Translations under genes and position numbers: made by a program
The notes under the pieces: model-generated
Seen by the model: the letters and a program-made list of their open reading frames with translations, nothing else
Told to the model about the DNA's origin: nothing
Databases searched by the model: none
Assembly (NCBI GenBank): GCA_964613385.1
Contig: CAZTGZ010000007.1
Location: 33,125 to 97,124 of the forward strand
From: CAZTGZ01 sp964613385
GTDB taxonomy: Bacteria > Bacteroidota > Bacteroidia > NS11-12g > UBA9320
Length of the DNA stretch: 64,000 bases
Reading direction: 5' to 3'
Shown here: piece by piece, positions 35,286 through 44,657 of the stretch
Layout of the letters: each line of letters begins with the position of its first letter
How positions within the stretch are numbered: position 1 is the first letter of the stretch

Positions 35286-36499
35286 GGTTTAAGCAGGCTG
35301 CGGTAAATTTCGGCGAGACGAGAAGTGTGCTTTTTATAATCAAAATGCGCATTGCAGGTTTCTCTTCCTTTTTCTCCCAAAGTGTGATAGTCGAAATTTC
35401 CCTGATATCGATGTAGAATGGCCTGACGAAGATCCGTGATATTGTCCGGATCTATGAGTATGCTGTTTTCTAAATTGGTGAGATAAGATTCAACATCTCC
35501 AACCCTTGATGAAATGGTTGGAATTCCTGTAGCGAGATATTCTCCAAGTTTGGTAGGGAATCCAAAATGTGAATATGGCTCGTTGGTGCGATTGACCACC
35601 AACAAGTCGCAATCTGAAAGTAGATGAGGTATTTCATCGTACTTCACTTGCCCCGTATGTTCAACTTCTCCATTTAAACCGGATTCTTTCAAAACACGAT
35701 CGAAGTGTTTCTTTCTCGGGTTATAGCCAATGAGGCGCAACTTTAATCCCTGATTTTCGCGGTTAGCTTCCGCAAAGGCTTTGATAATACCTTCCACACC
35801 GTCTTTTCTGCCAAATGAACCCAGATATCCAATACGACGGTGGTTGTGGCCATTCATATGTATATGTCCGAACCTATGCAAGTCAACTACGATAGGGATC
35901 AGGGTTACTTTGTTTTTCCCAACGCGTTTTTCATAATATTCAAGGAGTTTGTTTGAAATCACAATGAGATGTGTAGCAAAATAAGGAACCACAAAATCAT
36001 GAAATTTAGAAAAAAACTGCACCACAGATTCTTTCCAATTCGAGGGAACCCGACTATGTTCCAACTCTGTAATTTCAACCACAAGGGGGATACGCGCTAT
36101 TTTAGCATACAGGTAAATTGGAAAGTATGCAATTTTTGAAGGGTGGTAAATATGGATGGCATCGAATTTCTTTCCTTTAATCATCAATACCCAACAGGCG
36201 TGGAGAGAGGCGAATATTTTTCGAAAGTTTCTGATGATCAATTGATTGGGGCGCTGCAGACTGTTTCCAAGATATCTGAACCAAATGCCATTGCTATACC
36301 CTGAAATCTTGGTGTTTATATGATTGGAATTAAAATCAGATGAGCCAAGAATGAACAGGTAAAAAAGAACGTTCTCTTTCTTTAGTCCGCTGGCATAGGC
36401 CCGCAATCTGGAGTTGCCTCCATTGCCTTCATTAAAATCAATCCATGAAAAACAAGCTATGCGCACAAAAGAAATTTTACAAATAACGTGTTTACCCAA
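35282..36499 (-). CDS. Family 4-type glycosyltransferase
   Basis: A 405-residue GT-B enzyme and the last gene of the polysaccharide locus. The N-terminal half begins RIACFSWIDFNEGNGGNSRL; the C-terminal donor domain has IGYLGSFGRKDGVEGIIKAF near residue 235 and the nucleotide-sugar signature GFPTKLGEYLATGIPTISS. An in-frame GTG at 36466 would start the protein at RIACFSW and is at least as plausible as the ATG at 36499. It probably transfers a sugar to a lipid-linked intermediate at the inner membrane; substrate unknown. The gene lies 39 bases after the oxidoreductase gene. Confidence 0.88.
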   Translation of the reverse strand: MGKHVICKISFVRIACFSWIDFNEGNGGNSRLRAYASGLKKENVLFYLFILGSSDFNSNHINTKISGYSNGIWFRYLGNSLQRPNQLIIRNFRKIFASLHACWVLMIKGKKFDAIHIYHPSKIAYFPIYLYAKIARIPLVVEITELEHSRVPSNWKESVVQFFSKFHDFVVPYFATHLIVISNKLLEYYEKRVGKNKVTLIPIVVDLHRFGHIHMNGHNHRRIGYLGSFGRKDGVEGIIKAFAEANRENQGLKLRLIGYNPRKKHFDRVLKESGLNGEVEHTGQVKYDEIPHLLSDCDLLVVNRTNEPYSHFGFPTKLGEYLATGIPTISSRVGDVESYLTNLENSILIDPDNITDLRQAILHRYQGNFDYHTLGEKGRETCNAHFDYKKHTSRLAEIYRSLLKP

Positions 36500-36538
36500 G
36501 TCATTCTCAACTTAATTAGCATAAATAGGACTTTCTAA

Positions 36539-37651
36539 TCAGGCGGTGGGTCTATGGTCGGCGGCCAGATAAATTCTTTCAATTATGTCTACTACTTTCA
36601 TGCCTTCCAGGGCATTTGCCGTAATGGACGCCTTGCCATTGAGCGTATTGACAACATTTTCAATCACATAGTGATGGTTTGCGGCAGACCCTTTAAATGG
36701 ACCATAATCGTTCGGTGGATTGGTGGGAGGAAGTTCAGGTTTGGCATAATTCTCAATATGGCAATATTCTATTTCGTTCATATACTGCCCGCCTATTTTC
36801 AAGCTTCCTTTAGTTCCGGTAACCGTGATGGAACTTTCCATATTGGTATCCCAAACCGATGTAGAGAAATTCAAGCTTCCGATTCCTCCATCTACAAACT
36901 CAAAAATACTGTGCCCACTATCTTCAAACTCTGTATTTTGATGATGGTTGAAATTGCGCAAGTTGGTTCGAATATTGGTGATGTCACCAAAAACCCAGTA
37001 CATGATGTCAATAAAATGGCTGAACTGCGTGAAAAGAACACCTCCATCCAAAAGCGATGAACCCTTCCATGGATGAAGGCCATTTTGTTTCCTGTTGGAT
37101 ATGATTTCTTCGAAAGATTGAATTTGAACTTTGGCAGTTAAATCTCCGGTATTCAGCGCTTTCCCATAGTACCTTTCATCCCGATTCCAATAGCAGTTTA
37201 CCTGAACCATGAGCACATCTCCAATGATTTTGTTCTCTACTACTTCTTTCAACCATCTGCTTGGCGGGCTGTATCGATTTTGCTTAACAACAAAAACTTG
37301 TTTATTAACATTCAGTGCCTTGAAAATCACTTTTTCGCATTCCGTTTTGTTTAGACCCATCGGCTTTTCAATCACAACATGATGTCCGGATTCCAAAGCT
37401 TTCATGGCTATGGGAATATGGAATCCATTAGGAGTCGCAATGTTAATGACATCTGCCTGAATACCGGATTCAAGGAATTGATCGAATGTTTGAAAGAATT
37501 GCGCATTTGGTGGAATCAATTCATGGCTTGAAAGTTCGGCATCCGGGTCAATAATGGCGACTACCTCAGCTCCCGGAAAATTAGAAGCTATGGTTGCGTG
37601 TCGCTTTCCGATATGCCCGAATCCGCAAATTGCGAAACGAATATTTGTCAT
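36539..37651 (-). CDS. Gfo/Idh/MocA-family NAD(P)-dependent sugar oxidoreductase
   Basis: A 370-residue oxidoreductase with Rossmann motif FAICGFGHIGKRHATIASNF near the start, VVAIIDPDAEL, and the catalytic-site EKP in HHVVIEKPMGLNK near residue 95. The C-terminal domain contains GGVLFTQFSHFIDIMYWVFG, with the His/Asp positions typical of WlbA/WbpB-like enzymes, which oxidise the 3-position of UDP-sugar uronates. With the DegT aminotransferase two genes upstream it could make an aminosugar precursor (inference). Its ATG overlaps the sugar transferase stop by four bases. Confidence 0.88.
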   Translation of the reverse strand: MTNIRFAICGFGHIGKRHATIASNFPGAEVVAIIDPDAELSSHELIPPNAQFFQTFDQFLESGIQADVINIATPNGFHIPIAMKALESGHHVVIEKPMGLNKTECEKVIFKALNVNKQVFVVKQNRYSPPSRWLKEVVENKIIGDVLMVQVNCYWNRDERYYGKALNTGDLTAKVQIQSFEEIISNRKQNGLHPWKGSSLLDGGVLFTQFSHFIDIMYWVFGDITNIRTNLRNFNHHQNTEFEDSGHSIFEFVDGGIGSLNFSTSVWDTNMESSITVTGTKGSLKIGGQYMNEIEYCHIENYAKPELPPTNPPNDYGPFKGSAANHHYVIENVVNTLNGKASITANALEGMKVVDIIERIYLAADHRPTA

Positions 37652-38265
37652 AGGATAGATGTAGGATTTACAGATTTACGAAATTGAACAATCTTCCATA
37701 AGGTTCGAAGTATTATTCCAAGGTCTTTTATAAATGACCGATTTTCTATGTATTCCAGATTGATGCGCAGTTTGTCGGGCATTATCTTTTGAATATAAGT
37801 TTCCTCGGGGTTGGTTGCATTTGACAGCAGGTCATTTTCATTTCGATATTTAATAGAGGCTTCATCCGTTATGCCTGGTTTTACGGACAGAACTTTTCGT
37901 TGTTCATTTGAATACAGATCAACGTACTTCTTTACTTCCGGTCTCGGCCCTACAAGGCTCATATCATTTATAAGCACATTGATCAGTTGAGGCAGTTCGT
38001 CCAGTTTATATTTCCGAATAAAAGATCCACTCCGGGTGATTCTGGGGTCTTTGCCTATCGTAAGTAATCCCTGATTGTCGCTGTTTTTTCGCATGCTTCG
38101 GAACTTGAACAACTTAAAAGGAATACCGTCCTTACCTATCCTTTGTTGTAGATAAAATGGGCCTCCCGCGGATTCTAAGGAAATCCAAATGGAAATTAAG
38201 AGAAAAATGGGACTGAGCAGGATGATTCCGATGGCAGCGGTGATGATGTCGAAAAGACGTTTCAT
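37648..38265 (-). CDS. Phosphoglycosyl transferase (PglC/WcaJ-type initiating sugar transferase)
   Basis: This enzyme starts the repeat unit by moving a sugar-1-phosphate onto undecaprenyl phosphate. The 205-residue protein is the small PglC type: one N-terminal re-entrant membrane helix (DIITAAIGIILLSPIFLLIS), FKLFKFRSMRKN, the catalytic Asp-Glu pair in RKYKLDELPQLINVL near residue 95, and SLVGPRPE. It lacks the N-terminal four-helix domain of WcaJ/WbaP. It lies between the DegT aminotransferase and the oxidoreductase, the usual grouping for making and loading the first sugar. Confidence 0.93.
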   Translation of the reverse strand: MKRLFDIITAAIGIILLSPIFLLISIWISLESAGGPFYLQQRIGKDGIPFKLFKFRSMRKNSDNQGLLTIGKDPRITRSGSFIRKYKLDELPQLINVLINDMSLVGPRPEVKKYVDLYSNEQRKVLSVKPGITDEASIKYRNENDLLSNATNPEETYIQKIMPDKLRINLEYIENRSFIKDLGIILRTLWKIVQFRKSVNPTSIL

Positions 38266-38283
38266 GGGGGGAGGGATTTGGGC

Positions 38284-39489
38284 TTACGGGTTTTGGTTTT
38301 TTTCGACGTGGGTTGCGACAGTTTGGCAAACTACAGCAATTTGATCTGTTGTAAGTTGGGGGTAGATGGGCAGAGAAATTTCGCAGCTATATTGTTTATA
38401 TGTGTTCGGATAGTCTTCGATTTTATAGCCGAGGTTCCTGAAAAGGGTTAAAAGGGGCATTGGAATGAAATGCACGTTGACAGATACTCCTTCTGAACTT
38501 ATCCCTGCGATTATATCATCACGCTGTTGTTCGCTAATGTTATGAATTCTCAGCATATATAAATGGGCAGAAGTTTCTTTATCCCTGTCTAAATCCGGAG
38601 GAAGAATCGCCCATTTCTTTTCAGAGAAAAAATCCTTATAGGCTCTGAAAATTCGCATTCTTTCGTTCAATAGTACATCATATTCTCTGATTTGTGCTAG
38701 TCCAATGGCAGCACAGATGTCGGGCATATTATATTTAAATCCCAATTCTATAATATCATATTTCCAGCTGCCGGCTTGCGACTTGGCCAATGCGTCTTTA
38801 TTTTGGCCATTGAGGGCATATCGTTTTAATTCAGGTTTCAGCTCTTTATTATTGAATGGATCCGGCAAGTTCAGACAAATTGCTCCGCCTTCGGCAGTTG
38901 TCAAATTTTTAACGGCATGAAAGCTAAACATTACAATATCGGCCGGAGCATTGAAGTGCCGACCCTGGTATTTGGAGCCAAAACTATGTGCTGCATCACT
39001 TAAAATCAGTATCCTGCCTAAATTTGATTGTCTTTCTCCCAAGGGTACAAAAAGGTGTTGCTTTTCGATTACGGCTTGTTTCAATGATTGATAATCGGCG
39101 GGCCAACCGCCTATGTCAACTGGCATAACCACCTTGGTTCTCGGGGTGATGGCATTTTTCATTAAGTCGATATTCATGGTAAAATCGTCTTTAATGTCCA
39201 CCATAACAGGAGTCGCACCGCAATGCAATACGGCCAATGCCGTTGCGGAATACGTGTATGCCGGCACAATGACTTCATCGCCGGGCCCAACACCAAACCA
39301 TTTGAGCATTAAAATAGCACCGGAAGTCCAGCTATTTACACAAATACATGCCGGGGCTTCGGTATAAGCCTCAACTGCTTCTTCCAATGCTTTTACTTTT
39401 GGCCCACTCGTGATCCATCCGGAACGCAAGCAGTCCATGACCTCTGCTTCTACGGCCTGGTCAATATAAGGAGGTGAAAATGGTATCAT
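38284..39489 (-). CDS. DegT/DnrJ/EryC1/StrS sugar aminotransferase
   Basis: A 401-residue PLP enzyme that aminates a keto-sugar nucleotide. MIPFSPPYIDQAVEAEVMDC and SGWITSGPKVKALEEAVEAY are the family N-terminus. WTSGAILMLKWFGVGPGDEV, ILSDAAHSFGSKYQG and the PLP-linked Lys in MFSFHAVKNLTTAEGGAI near residue 198 follow. The C-terminal sugar-binding segment includes NVHFIPMPLLTLFRNLGYK. The partner dehydratase that would supply the keto sugar is not in the window. Confidence 0.92.
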   Translation of the reverse strand: MIPFSPPYIDQAVEAEVMDCLRSGWITSGPKVKALEEAVEAYTEAPACICVNSWTSGAILMLKWFGVGPGDEVIVPAYTYSATALAVLHCGATPVMVDIKDDFTMNIDLMKNAITPRTKVVMPVDIGGWPADYQSLKQAVIEKQHLFVPLGERQSNLGRILILSDAAHSFGSKYQGRHFNAPADIVMFSFHAVKNLTTAEGGAICLNLPDPFNNKELKPELKRYALNGQNKDALAKSQAGSWKYDIIELGFKYNMPDICAAIGLAQIREYDVLLNERMRIFRAYKDFFSEKKWAILPPDLDRDKETSAHLYMLRIHNISEQQRDDIIAGISSEGVSVNVHFIPMPLLTLFRNLGYKIEDYPNTYKQYSCEISLPIYPQLTTDQIAVVCQTVATHVEKNQNP

Positions 39490-39531
39490 CGTGAAGTTTT
39501 ATCAGGTTAAAAGAATTTGAAATGGTACGAA

Positions 39532-39560
39532 CTAAATTACAGATGTGCTTCTACGAGCAA
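39532..39560 (-). promoter_or_regulatory. Possible internal promoter of the polysaccharide locus
   Basis: On the minus strand TTG (complement of 39558-39560), an 18-base spacer and TAATTTAG (complement of 39532-39539) give a one-mismatch -7 box. This is one of the largest gaps in the locus (95 bases), just ahead of the DegT gene, so the last four genes may have their own promoter. Confidence 0.35.
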
Positions 39561-39584
39561 TTTGTGGAAAGTGGCAGGGGCTTA

Positions 39585-40547
39585 CTATGAATTTTTATTT
39601 TGGCGATACAGCCTGAAAATCCCCAATATAAAACCGAGCCCATATCCCAGATGAATCGCCGGGTAAACTGTCGGAATACATATTTTGGAAATCAGACTTC
39701 CTTTGGATTTTAGCGTATAAAAAAGCATCAGGCTCATATACAAGAACATTGGTATTGAGATTCTCCAATCCACCCATACCAAAGTTAAAAAGATGAGCAT
39801 ATATAAGACAAAAGCAGAGGGAATAATATGACGGAGACTCCTGCCGGATTTAATCTTTTTTAACACCAGAGGCTTATACAGGCCATATTCAAAATATTGG
39901 CGAAATAAACTCCGCCAGGTACTTCGAGGGAAATACCACAGTTTAATGTCTGAATTTTGGTAGATATTAAACCCGAAACTTCGAGCACGATAATGAAACT
40001 CATCGTCCTGATTTCGTTTGAGTCTGGTATCAAACAGGCCCGTGGTTTCAAAAATTTTCTTTTTCCAAGCCCCGAAAGTGACGGAATCCGTATATCCGGA
40101 ATAGTTCACATCATGAACGGAACTATCTCCCATGCCCAAAGGTGTGTTGAATACATAGGCTACGGCTTCTTGAAAAGGTGATTGGAATGCGGTTCGGGTG
40201 GGGCCACCAACTATATCGGCATCGGTATTTTCAAAAGTCTGAATGATTTTTTCAAAATAATCACCTGAATATTTGCTGTGTGCATCCAGACGAACAATCA
40301 CATCTCCGCTGCACATTTCGATGGCTTTATTCAATCCAAAGGCAACCTTTCTTTCGGGATTTTCGCAGATTTTCAATATGGGAATTTCTTGAAGGAAAGG
40401 GGCAGCCAACTTCAAGGTCAGATCGTCAGACATCCCATCCATGATGATAATCTCATGGAGTTGATGCTGACTTTGTTTTAGAAAATTCAACAAGGAAACG
40501 ATATACTTTTCCTCATTATAGCAAGGAATGATGACGGATAATTTCAT
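39585..40547 (-). CDS. Family 2 glycosyltransferase with C-terminal membrane helices (ExoA-like)
   Basis: A 320-residue GT-A enzyme. LSVIIPCYNEEKYIVSLLNF opens the nucleotide-binding fold, IIMDGMSDDLTLKLA follows, and the metal-binding DxD-like site is VIVRLDAHSKYSGDYF near residue 92. ADIVGGPTRTAF and RNQDDEFHYRARSFGF are acceptor-side motifs of the ExoA-like group. The last 80 residues hold two hydrophobic helices (FVLYMLIFLTLVWVDW and ISIPMFLYMSLMLFYTL), so it is membrane-bound. It overlaps the acetyltransferase gene by four bases. Confidence 0.9.
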   Translation of the reverse strand: MKLSVIIPCYNEEKYIVSLLNFLKQSQHQLHEIIIMDGMSDDLTLKLAAPFLQEIPILKICENPERKVAFGLNKAIEMCSGDVIVRLDAHSKYSGDYFEKIIQTFENTDADIVGGPTRTAFQSPFQEAVAYVFNTPLGMGDSSVHDVNYSGYTDSVTFGAWKKKIFETTGLFDTRLKRNQDDEFHYRARSFGFNIYQNSDIKLWYFPRSTWRSLFRQYFEYGLYKPLVLKKIKSGRSLRHIIPSAFVLYMLIFLTLVWVDWRISIPMFLYMSLMLFYTLKSKGSLISKICIPTVYPAIHLGYGLGFILGIFRLYRQNKNS

Positions 40548-41203
40548 GTTAGTAGGAGGGACATTCCAATGCTGCCGTCATGCGCTCCATCCTGATAGAA
40601 GCCACAGGATTTATAAGCGGCAATTGCCTGAGCGTTTTCGGCTCTTACAGTCAACCTTATTTTGTGGATGTTTTTTTGTTCGCTCAAGGAAATTAAATGT
40701 TTCAATAATGCCTTGCCATAACCTTTATTTTGATGACCGGAATGCACGCCAATGGCTACGAGGCTCATATAAGGAACAAAATCTGAATCAGACTCAGACA
40801 TTACAGCTTCCTGCTTCTTATGAAATACTTTATTCTTAACATTGAATAGTAAGTTCCTAATAATCAAAGAAGCGTGTTGCATTATTTTCCTGTCAAACAA
40901 CCTCAAGGGGTTTCTTAAAACAGCTTTGATGGCCTCATTCGCCGTGAATCTAATGATAGAACTGGTGGAACCTGCCAAACCGGGGCGATCATAAATCATG
41001 ATCCCATAAAATCCTGCAATCTCACCGTTGGTTTGCAGGTGAAAAAGTGAGTCCGGTCTCGTCAAAAACCAATTGAGCATTTGCTTACAATAGCGTTTTC
41101 CAAATCTGACATAAAGTGAATCCGGAAAAGCATCCTGATAAATTCGCGCAAGCTCTTCAAGATGTTGAGCATTGGATGGAATAATCTGATAGTCAGCTTT
41201 CAT
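40544..41203 (-). CDS. GNAT-family N-acetyltransferase
   Basis: A 219-residue acetyltransferase. MSLVAIGVHSGHQNKGYGKA near residue 150 contains strand 4 and the acetyl-CoA pyrophosphate loop (Q-N-K-G-Y-G). RLTVRAENAQAIAAYKSCGF is the C-terminal signature. The insert between about 85 and 130 is unusually long for the fold. Within a glycan locus it probably acetylates an aminosugar or amine on the repeat unit, but the substrate is unknown. Four-base overlaps on both sides place it firmly in the operon. Confidence 0.85.
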   Translation of the reverse strand: MKADYQIIPSNAQHLEELARIYQDAFPDSLYVRFGKRYCKQMLNWFLTRPDSLFHLQTNGEIAGFYGIMIYDRPGLAGSTSSIIRFTANEAIKAVLRNPLRLFDRKIMQHASLIIRNLLFNVKNKVFHKKQEAVMSESDSDFVPYMSLVAIGVHSGHQNKGYGKALLKHLISLSEQKNIHKIRLTVRAENAQAIAAYKSCGFYQDGAHDGSIGMSLLLT

Positions 41204-42174
41204 TTTCCCACTCGTTGATAAATTTCCGCAATTTTCAGTGATATTTTATGTTCATCCAGATGCTCAACTAGCGATTTTGACTCATAATTTTCCCGGATTT
41301 GATCCAAAGTTGTTATAATGGCATCGGCAATGGTATTAGGGTTTGTGTCCTTCAACAGCGTTGATCCTTTCAGGTTGGTCAGAAAATCGGGAACATCCCC
41401 GACCCTGGTGCTGATTATTCGGGTATTTAATGCAAGGGCTTCCTTAATTACATTGGGAGATCCTTCGTGGCTGGATGTAAACAAAACAATATCTGCGGCT
41501 TTAATCCAAAGCAGCATGGTTTTATGGTCAAAATTAAGTGCGTGATGAAATTGTAATTCGGGTACACTTTTTTTGGCCTGAAGCACACCTTCCAGCGCAA
41601 TTCCGTACCTTTTTACAGCTCTGGAAGGATGAGCAGGAAAGAAGATCATTTTTTGATTAACATCCATGTTTAATTGTCTTCTTGCTTCTTCTTTTGAAAT
41701 TTTGGGTAATGTATCAAAGTTAAGTCCGGATGGAATGATATGAACCGGTTTCCTTGTGCGCAGAAGACTTTTGAGTTTTTCAGAAACTACAATGATTTCC
41801 GCTGCTTTTAACGACATCAGTTTTGACATCAAAACAAGTATCTTACCTTTCAAACTATACGTAAAATTGGCGTTGGGAATACCTTGTAAATCACTACCTC
41901 TATAGGTAATAATTAATGGCTTTCCCGACAAAATAGAGGGTATTGCTCCCTGTCCCCATTGGGCATGAATGATATCAATCTTTTGTGTTTTCAGGTATGA
42001 TTTTAATTTAAAAGCTGTTATGAGATAATTGATTGGATTTGAACTTCCCCTGAAATGAAACACCTTCATGTCAAACCCTAAATTGCGCATGGATTCAACT
42101 TGTTTAACCAAAAACGGCACCGCATTGGGATGTTGCTGGTCAGGCCATTCCGGAGTCAGGATTAATATGATCAT
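41200..42174 (-). CDS. Family 4 glycosyltransferase
   Basis: A 324-residue GT-B enzyme beginning MIILILTPEWPDQQHPNAVP. IDIIHAQWGQGAIPSILSGK is the acceptor-domain signature, and VHIIPSGLNFDTLP marks the interdomain link. The donor domain has MIFFPAHPSRAVKRYGIALE and the E-x7-E motif in SSHEGSPNVIKEALALNTRI near residue 255. Start and stop overlap neighbouring genes by four bases. Confidence 0.92.
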   Translation of the reverse strand: MIILILTPEWPDQQHPNAVPFLVKQVESMRNLGFDMKVFHFRGSSNPINYLITAFKLKSYLKTQKIDIIHAQWGQGAIPSILSGKPLIITYRGSDLQGIPNANFTYSLKGKILVLMSKLMSLKAAEIIVVSEKLKSLLRTRKPVHIIPSGLNFDTLPKISKEEARRQLNMDVNQKMIFFPAHPSRAVKRYGIALEGVLQAKKSVPELQFHHALNFDHKTMLLWIKAADIVLFTSSHEGSPNVIKEALALNTRIISTRVGDVPDFLTNLKGSTLLKDTNPNTIADAIITTLDQIRENYESKSLVEHLDEHKISLKIAEIYQRVGK

Positions 42175-43535
42175 ACGGCCGGATCAGGCTTGGTATTCAA
42201 AGGTTTATTCTGCATTTCAAGGGCAACTAAAATGAGCAAAATGGGTGTAACAAACGTCCTCATGGCGGCATGCAATGTAGATAATAAGGCAATCAGGAGC
42301 AGAGAAGCTTTCAGCGCTTTGACCATCCCAAATGCATGGCGATATCGCTCTATGCAAAATATAGCAATGAGCAGCATGATTAAAATACCGAATAAACCTT
42401 GTTCGGCTAATAATCTTGTAATTTCTGTATGCGAACTCAGACCCTTATATTGAATTCGTTTGAATTTAGCATTACCGATTCCAAGGCCTAAAATTGGGTT
42501 ATCTAAAAATAGATCGAATTCTTCTTCAATCAGACCAAAGCGGTTTGAGGTGAGCGTGTTCACATCCTTTTCTCGGAACCCCTCTACGGTCGCATACGTT
42601 TCGCCCTGGTATCTCAGCAACAGATTACCACCTGTAATTTCGTTGGCAGCCAGTGCAGCCAGCACCATAAATCCCAAAATTAATAATGCCGGGAGCCATC
42701 TGGCTTTGCTCTTCTGAACTGCCATCATAAAAAACGTAGATATAACAATAGCCATAATACCGGCAATGATGCCACCTCTTGAAAACGTGATTAAACCCTG
42801 AAACAACATTAAAATGAGAATGGCTATGTCCAACAATCTGTAACCACTCAACATTTCTCCGGAAATAAGAAAGAAGAAGATGATAAATGCTCCCAATCCC
42901 ATGACAGTGCTCACCTGATTTGAGCCAAAACCTCCTGAAGTTTCAAAGTTTGCGCCCAGTTGAAAATCAATTTCGGAGTAACTGGGTGTTTGAATGAAAA
43001 TGTTCACCAAAACCATGAATATCGGTAAAAAAAGTAACCTCAACAGGTGAAAAATCTGATCGTATGAAATTCTGTATTTATAAAATGATGCAATTCCCAG
43101 CGCCAAAGAAGTTGGTCCCAATGCGTTGAATACTAACGACTTGTAGTCAAGTCCTTCTATCCACCACAAAACAATACCGGGGACAATGGCCAACAATATC
43201 AGGAATCCTAATGTACGCATTTTGCCTGTGGAAATGACCAGCAAGAGCAAAATGAAGTTCAAAAAGTACTTACTGTTCTCATAGGGGATGAAAGGAGAAG
43301 TACCGGACATTCTACATATGATTTCCATTGCACCAAAATACACACATAGCTCTAAAACAAAATTTCGAAAATTCTTTTGAGATGAACCTGTATAGCGCAA
43401 CCAACTGTACAAGAAGAATCCAATATACCAGCTGATGAGTAGATAAGGTGTGAATATAGAAATCATACTAAGAAGACCATGAAACAACATGATTCTCTTG
43501 AAATTGAATGCTGATTTTGGAAATAAGTACAACAA
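42171..43535 (-). CDS. O-antigen polymerase/ligase-like membrane protein (Wzy candidate)
   Basis: A 454-residue integral membrane protein with about ten to twelve helices. The central periplasmic loop is followed by LIEEEFDLFLDNPILGLGIG and GLSSHTEITRLLAEQGLFGI, the Wzy_C pattern shared by O-antigen polymerases and ligases (compare GxGxxxxxxxxxxHNxxLxxLxexG). With a Wzx flippase in the same locus, a polymerase role is more likely than ligase, but the two cannot be told apart by sequence alone. Confidence 0.85.
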   Translation of the reverse strand: MLYLFPKSAFNFKRIMLFHGLLSMISIFTPYLLISWYIGFFLYSWLRYTGSSQKNFRNFVLELCVYFGAMEIICRMSGTSPFIPYENSKYFLNFILLLLVISTGKMRTLGFLILLAIVPGIVLWWIEGLDYKSLVFNALGPTSLALGIASFYKYRISYDQIFHLLRLLFLPIFMVLVNIFIQTPSYSEIDFQLGANFETSGGFGSNQVSTVMGLGAFIIFFFLISGEMLSGYRLLDIAILILMLFQGLITFSRGGIIAGIMAIVISTFFMMAVQKSKARWLPALLILGFMVLAALAANEITGGNLLLRYQGETYATVEGFREKDVNTLTSNRFGLIEEEFDLFLDNPILGLGIGNAKFKRIQYKGLSSHTEITRLLAEQGLFGILIMLLIAIFCIERYRHAFGMVKALKASLLLIALLSTLHAAMRTFVTPILLILVALEMQNKPLNTKPDPAV

Positions 43536-43536
43536 C

Positions 43537-44655
43537 TCAGCTAAAAATCTTGGTCTTTAACGAATGGAAATAATGTGAAAAAGTGAATAAGGGTGCCAGT
43601 TTTAAAATTTGCCGGGATTTGGTCAGTAAAGTTTCCTCATTTTCATGTAAAGCCTTGTTGAGTATTTCGGCATAGGATTCACGAGATTTCCATAAAAACC
43701 CGTTTGAATCGTTTATATAATGCGGAATACTTGAAACTGAAGAAACGATTGGGATGGCGCCATAACAGGCTCCTTCGGCTACTACTTTTGGAAAACCCTC
43801 TGATTCAGAAGGCAAGAGTAAAAAATGACTTATAGCGAGGAGGGGGTGGATTTTTTGTCTGGGCAAATAGCCATGAAAAATACATGGAATTTTGCTGTCC
43901 TTGCTCATTTCTTCATATTTCTTTCTGTCCGGGCTATCACCAATAAAATGGATGCTCTCGATAAAACTTCGATCAAGATCCGGAATAGCTTCGAGTATGG
44001 TATCGACCCCTTTGGAACGATCCAATCTACCGACAAAAATCAACGTATAAGGGGCAGAAAATTGTTTATTCGATCCGACAGTTTCGCCCTCACTTATTTC
44101 TTCATCAGTTAAACAAGGATTTTCGAATGAATAGCAATGTTTGGGTTGATCGGGCCACATTCCATTTAAGGTAACCCTGCATTTTGTAAGATTGCGGGAA
44201 AGCCACCATTGTTGAAAAGCATATCCCAATGGCGGATTCGGTTCTTTCCAGTTTCCGGCATATTTTACCCAAAAGGTATAAGGTCTTTTTTTAATACTGA
44301 ACCAGGGTAACAGAATATTTGCCATACCTGTTGGAACTCTCAATTGAACATGTGTGGCTGTTTTGGTTTCCTTTTTAATGGGTTCCAGGATTTTCGGAAT
44401 TTTTAAGAATACAGCCAGCTTTGACCATATGTCTGCTCCTCCAAATGGCGGAATCGGTACGAATCTTACGTTAGGGGCGGTATATGGTAAGCCACCACCA
44501 ACACTAATTTCACTTTTATAGAAGCAGGCGATGTGCACCACTTCTTTCCAATTTTTTGAAATCTGATTAATTTCTTCGACGGTTGGTCCCCAGCCGGTAA
44601 TTTGGTCACCTACCTGATAGTGAGGTGTATGAGAGATAATTACGAGTTTATCCAT
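43537..44655 (-). CDS. Family 4 glycosyltransferase
   Basis: A 372-residue GT-B enzyme. It starts MDKLVIISHTPHYQVGDQIT and its donor domain contains YTLIFVGRLDRSKGVDTILE near residue 210, IHFIGDSPDRKKYEEM, and the nucleotide-sugar motif LLPSESEGFPKVVAEGACYG. It ends one base before the Wzy-like gene begins. It is followed upstream by the ATP-grasp gene. Sugar specificity cannot be read. Confidence 0.92.
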   Translation of the reverse strand: MDKLVIISHTPHYQVGDQITGWGPTVEEINQISKNWKEVVHIACFYKSEISVGGGLPYTAPNVRFVPIPPFGGADIWSKLAVFLKIPKILEPIKKETKTATHVQLRVPTGMANILLPWFSIKKRPYTFWVKYAGNWKEPNPPLGYAFQQWWLSRNLTKCRVTLNGMWPDQPKHCYSFENPCLTDEEISEGETVGSNKQFSAPYTLIFVGRLDRSKGVDTILEAIPDLDRSFIESIHFIGDSPDRKKYEEMSKDSKIPCIFHGYLPRQKIHPLLAISHFLLLPSESEGFPKVVAEGACYGAIPIVSSVSSIPHYINDSNGFLWKSRESYAEILNKALHENEETLLTKSRQILKLAPLFTFSHYFHSLKTKIFS

Positions 44656-44657
44656 AG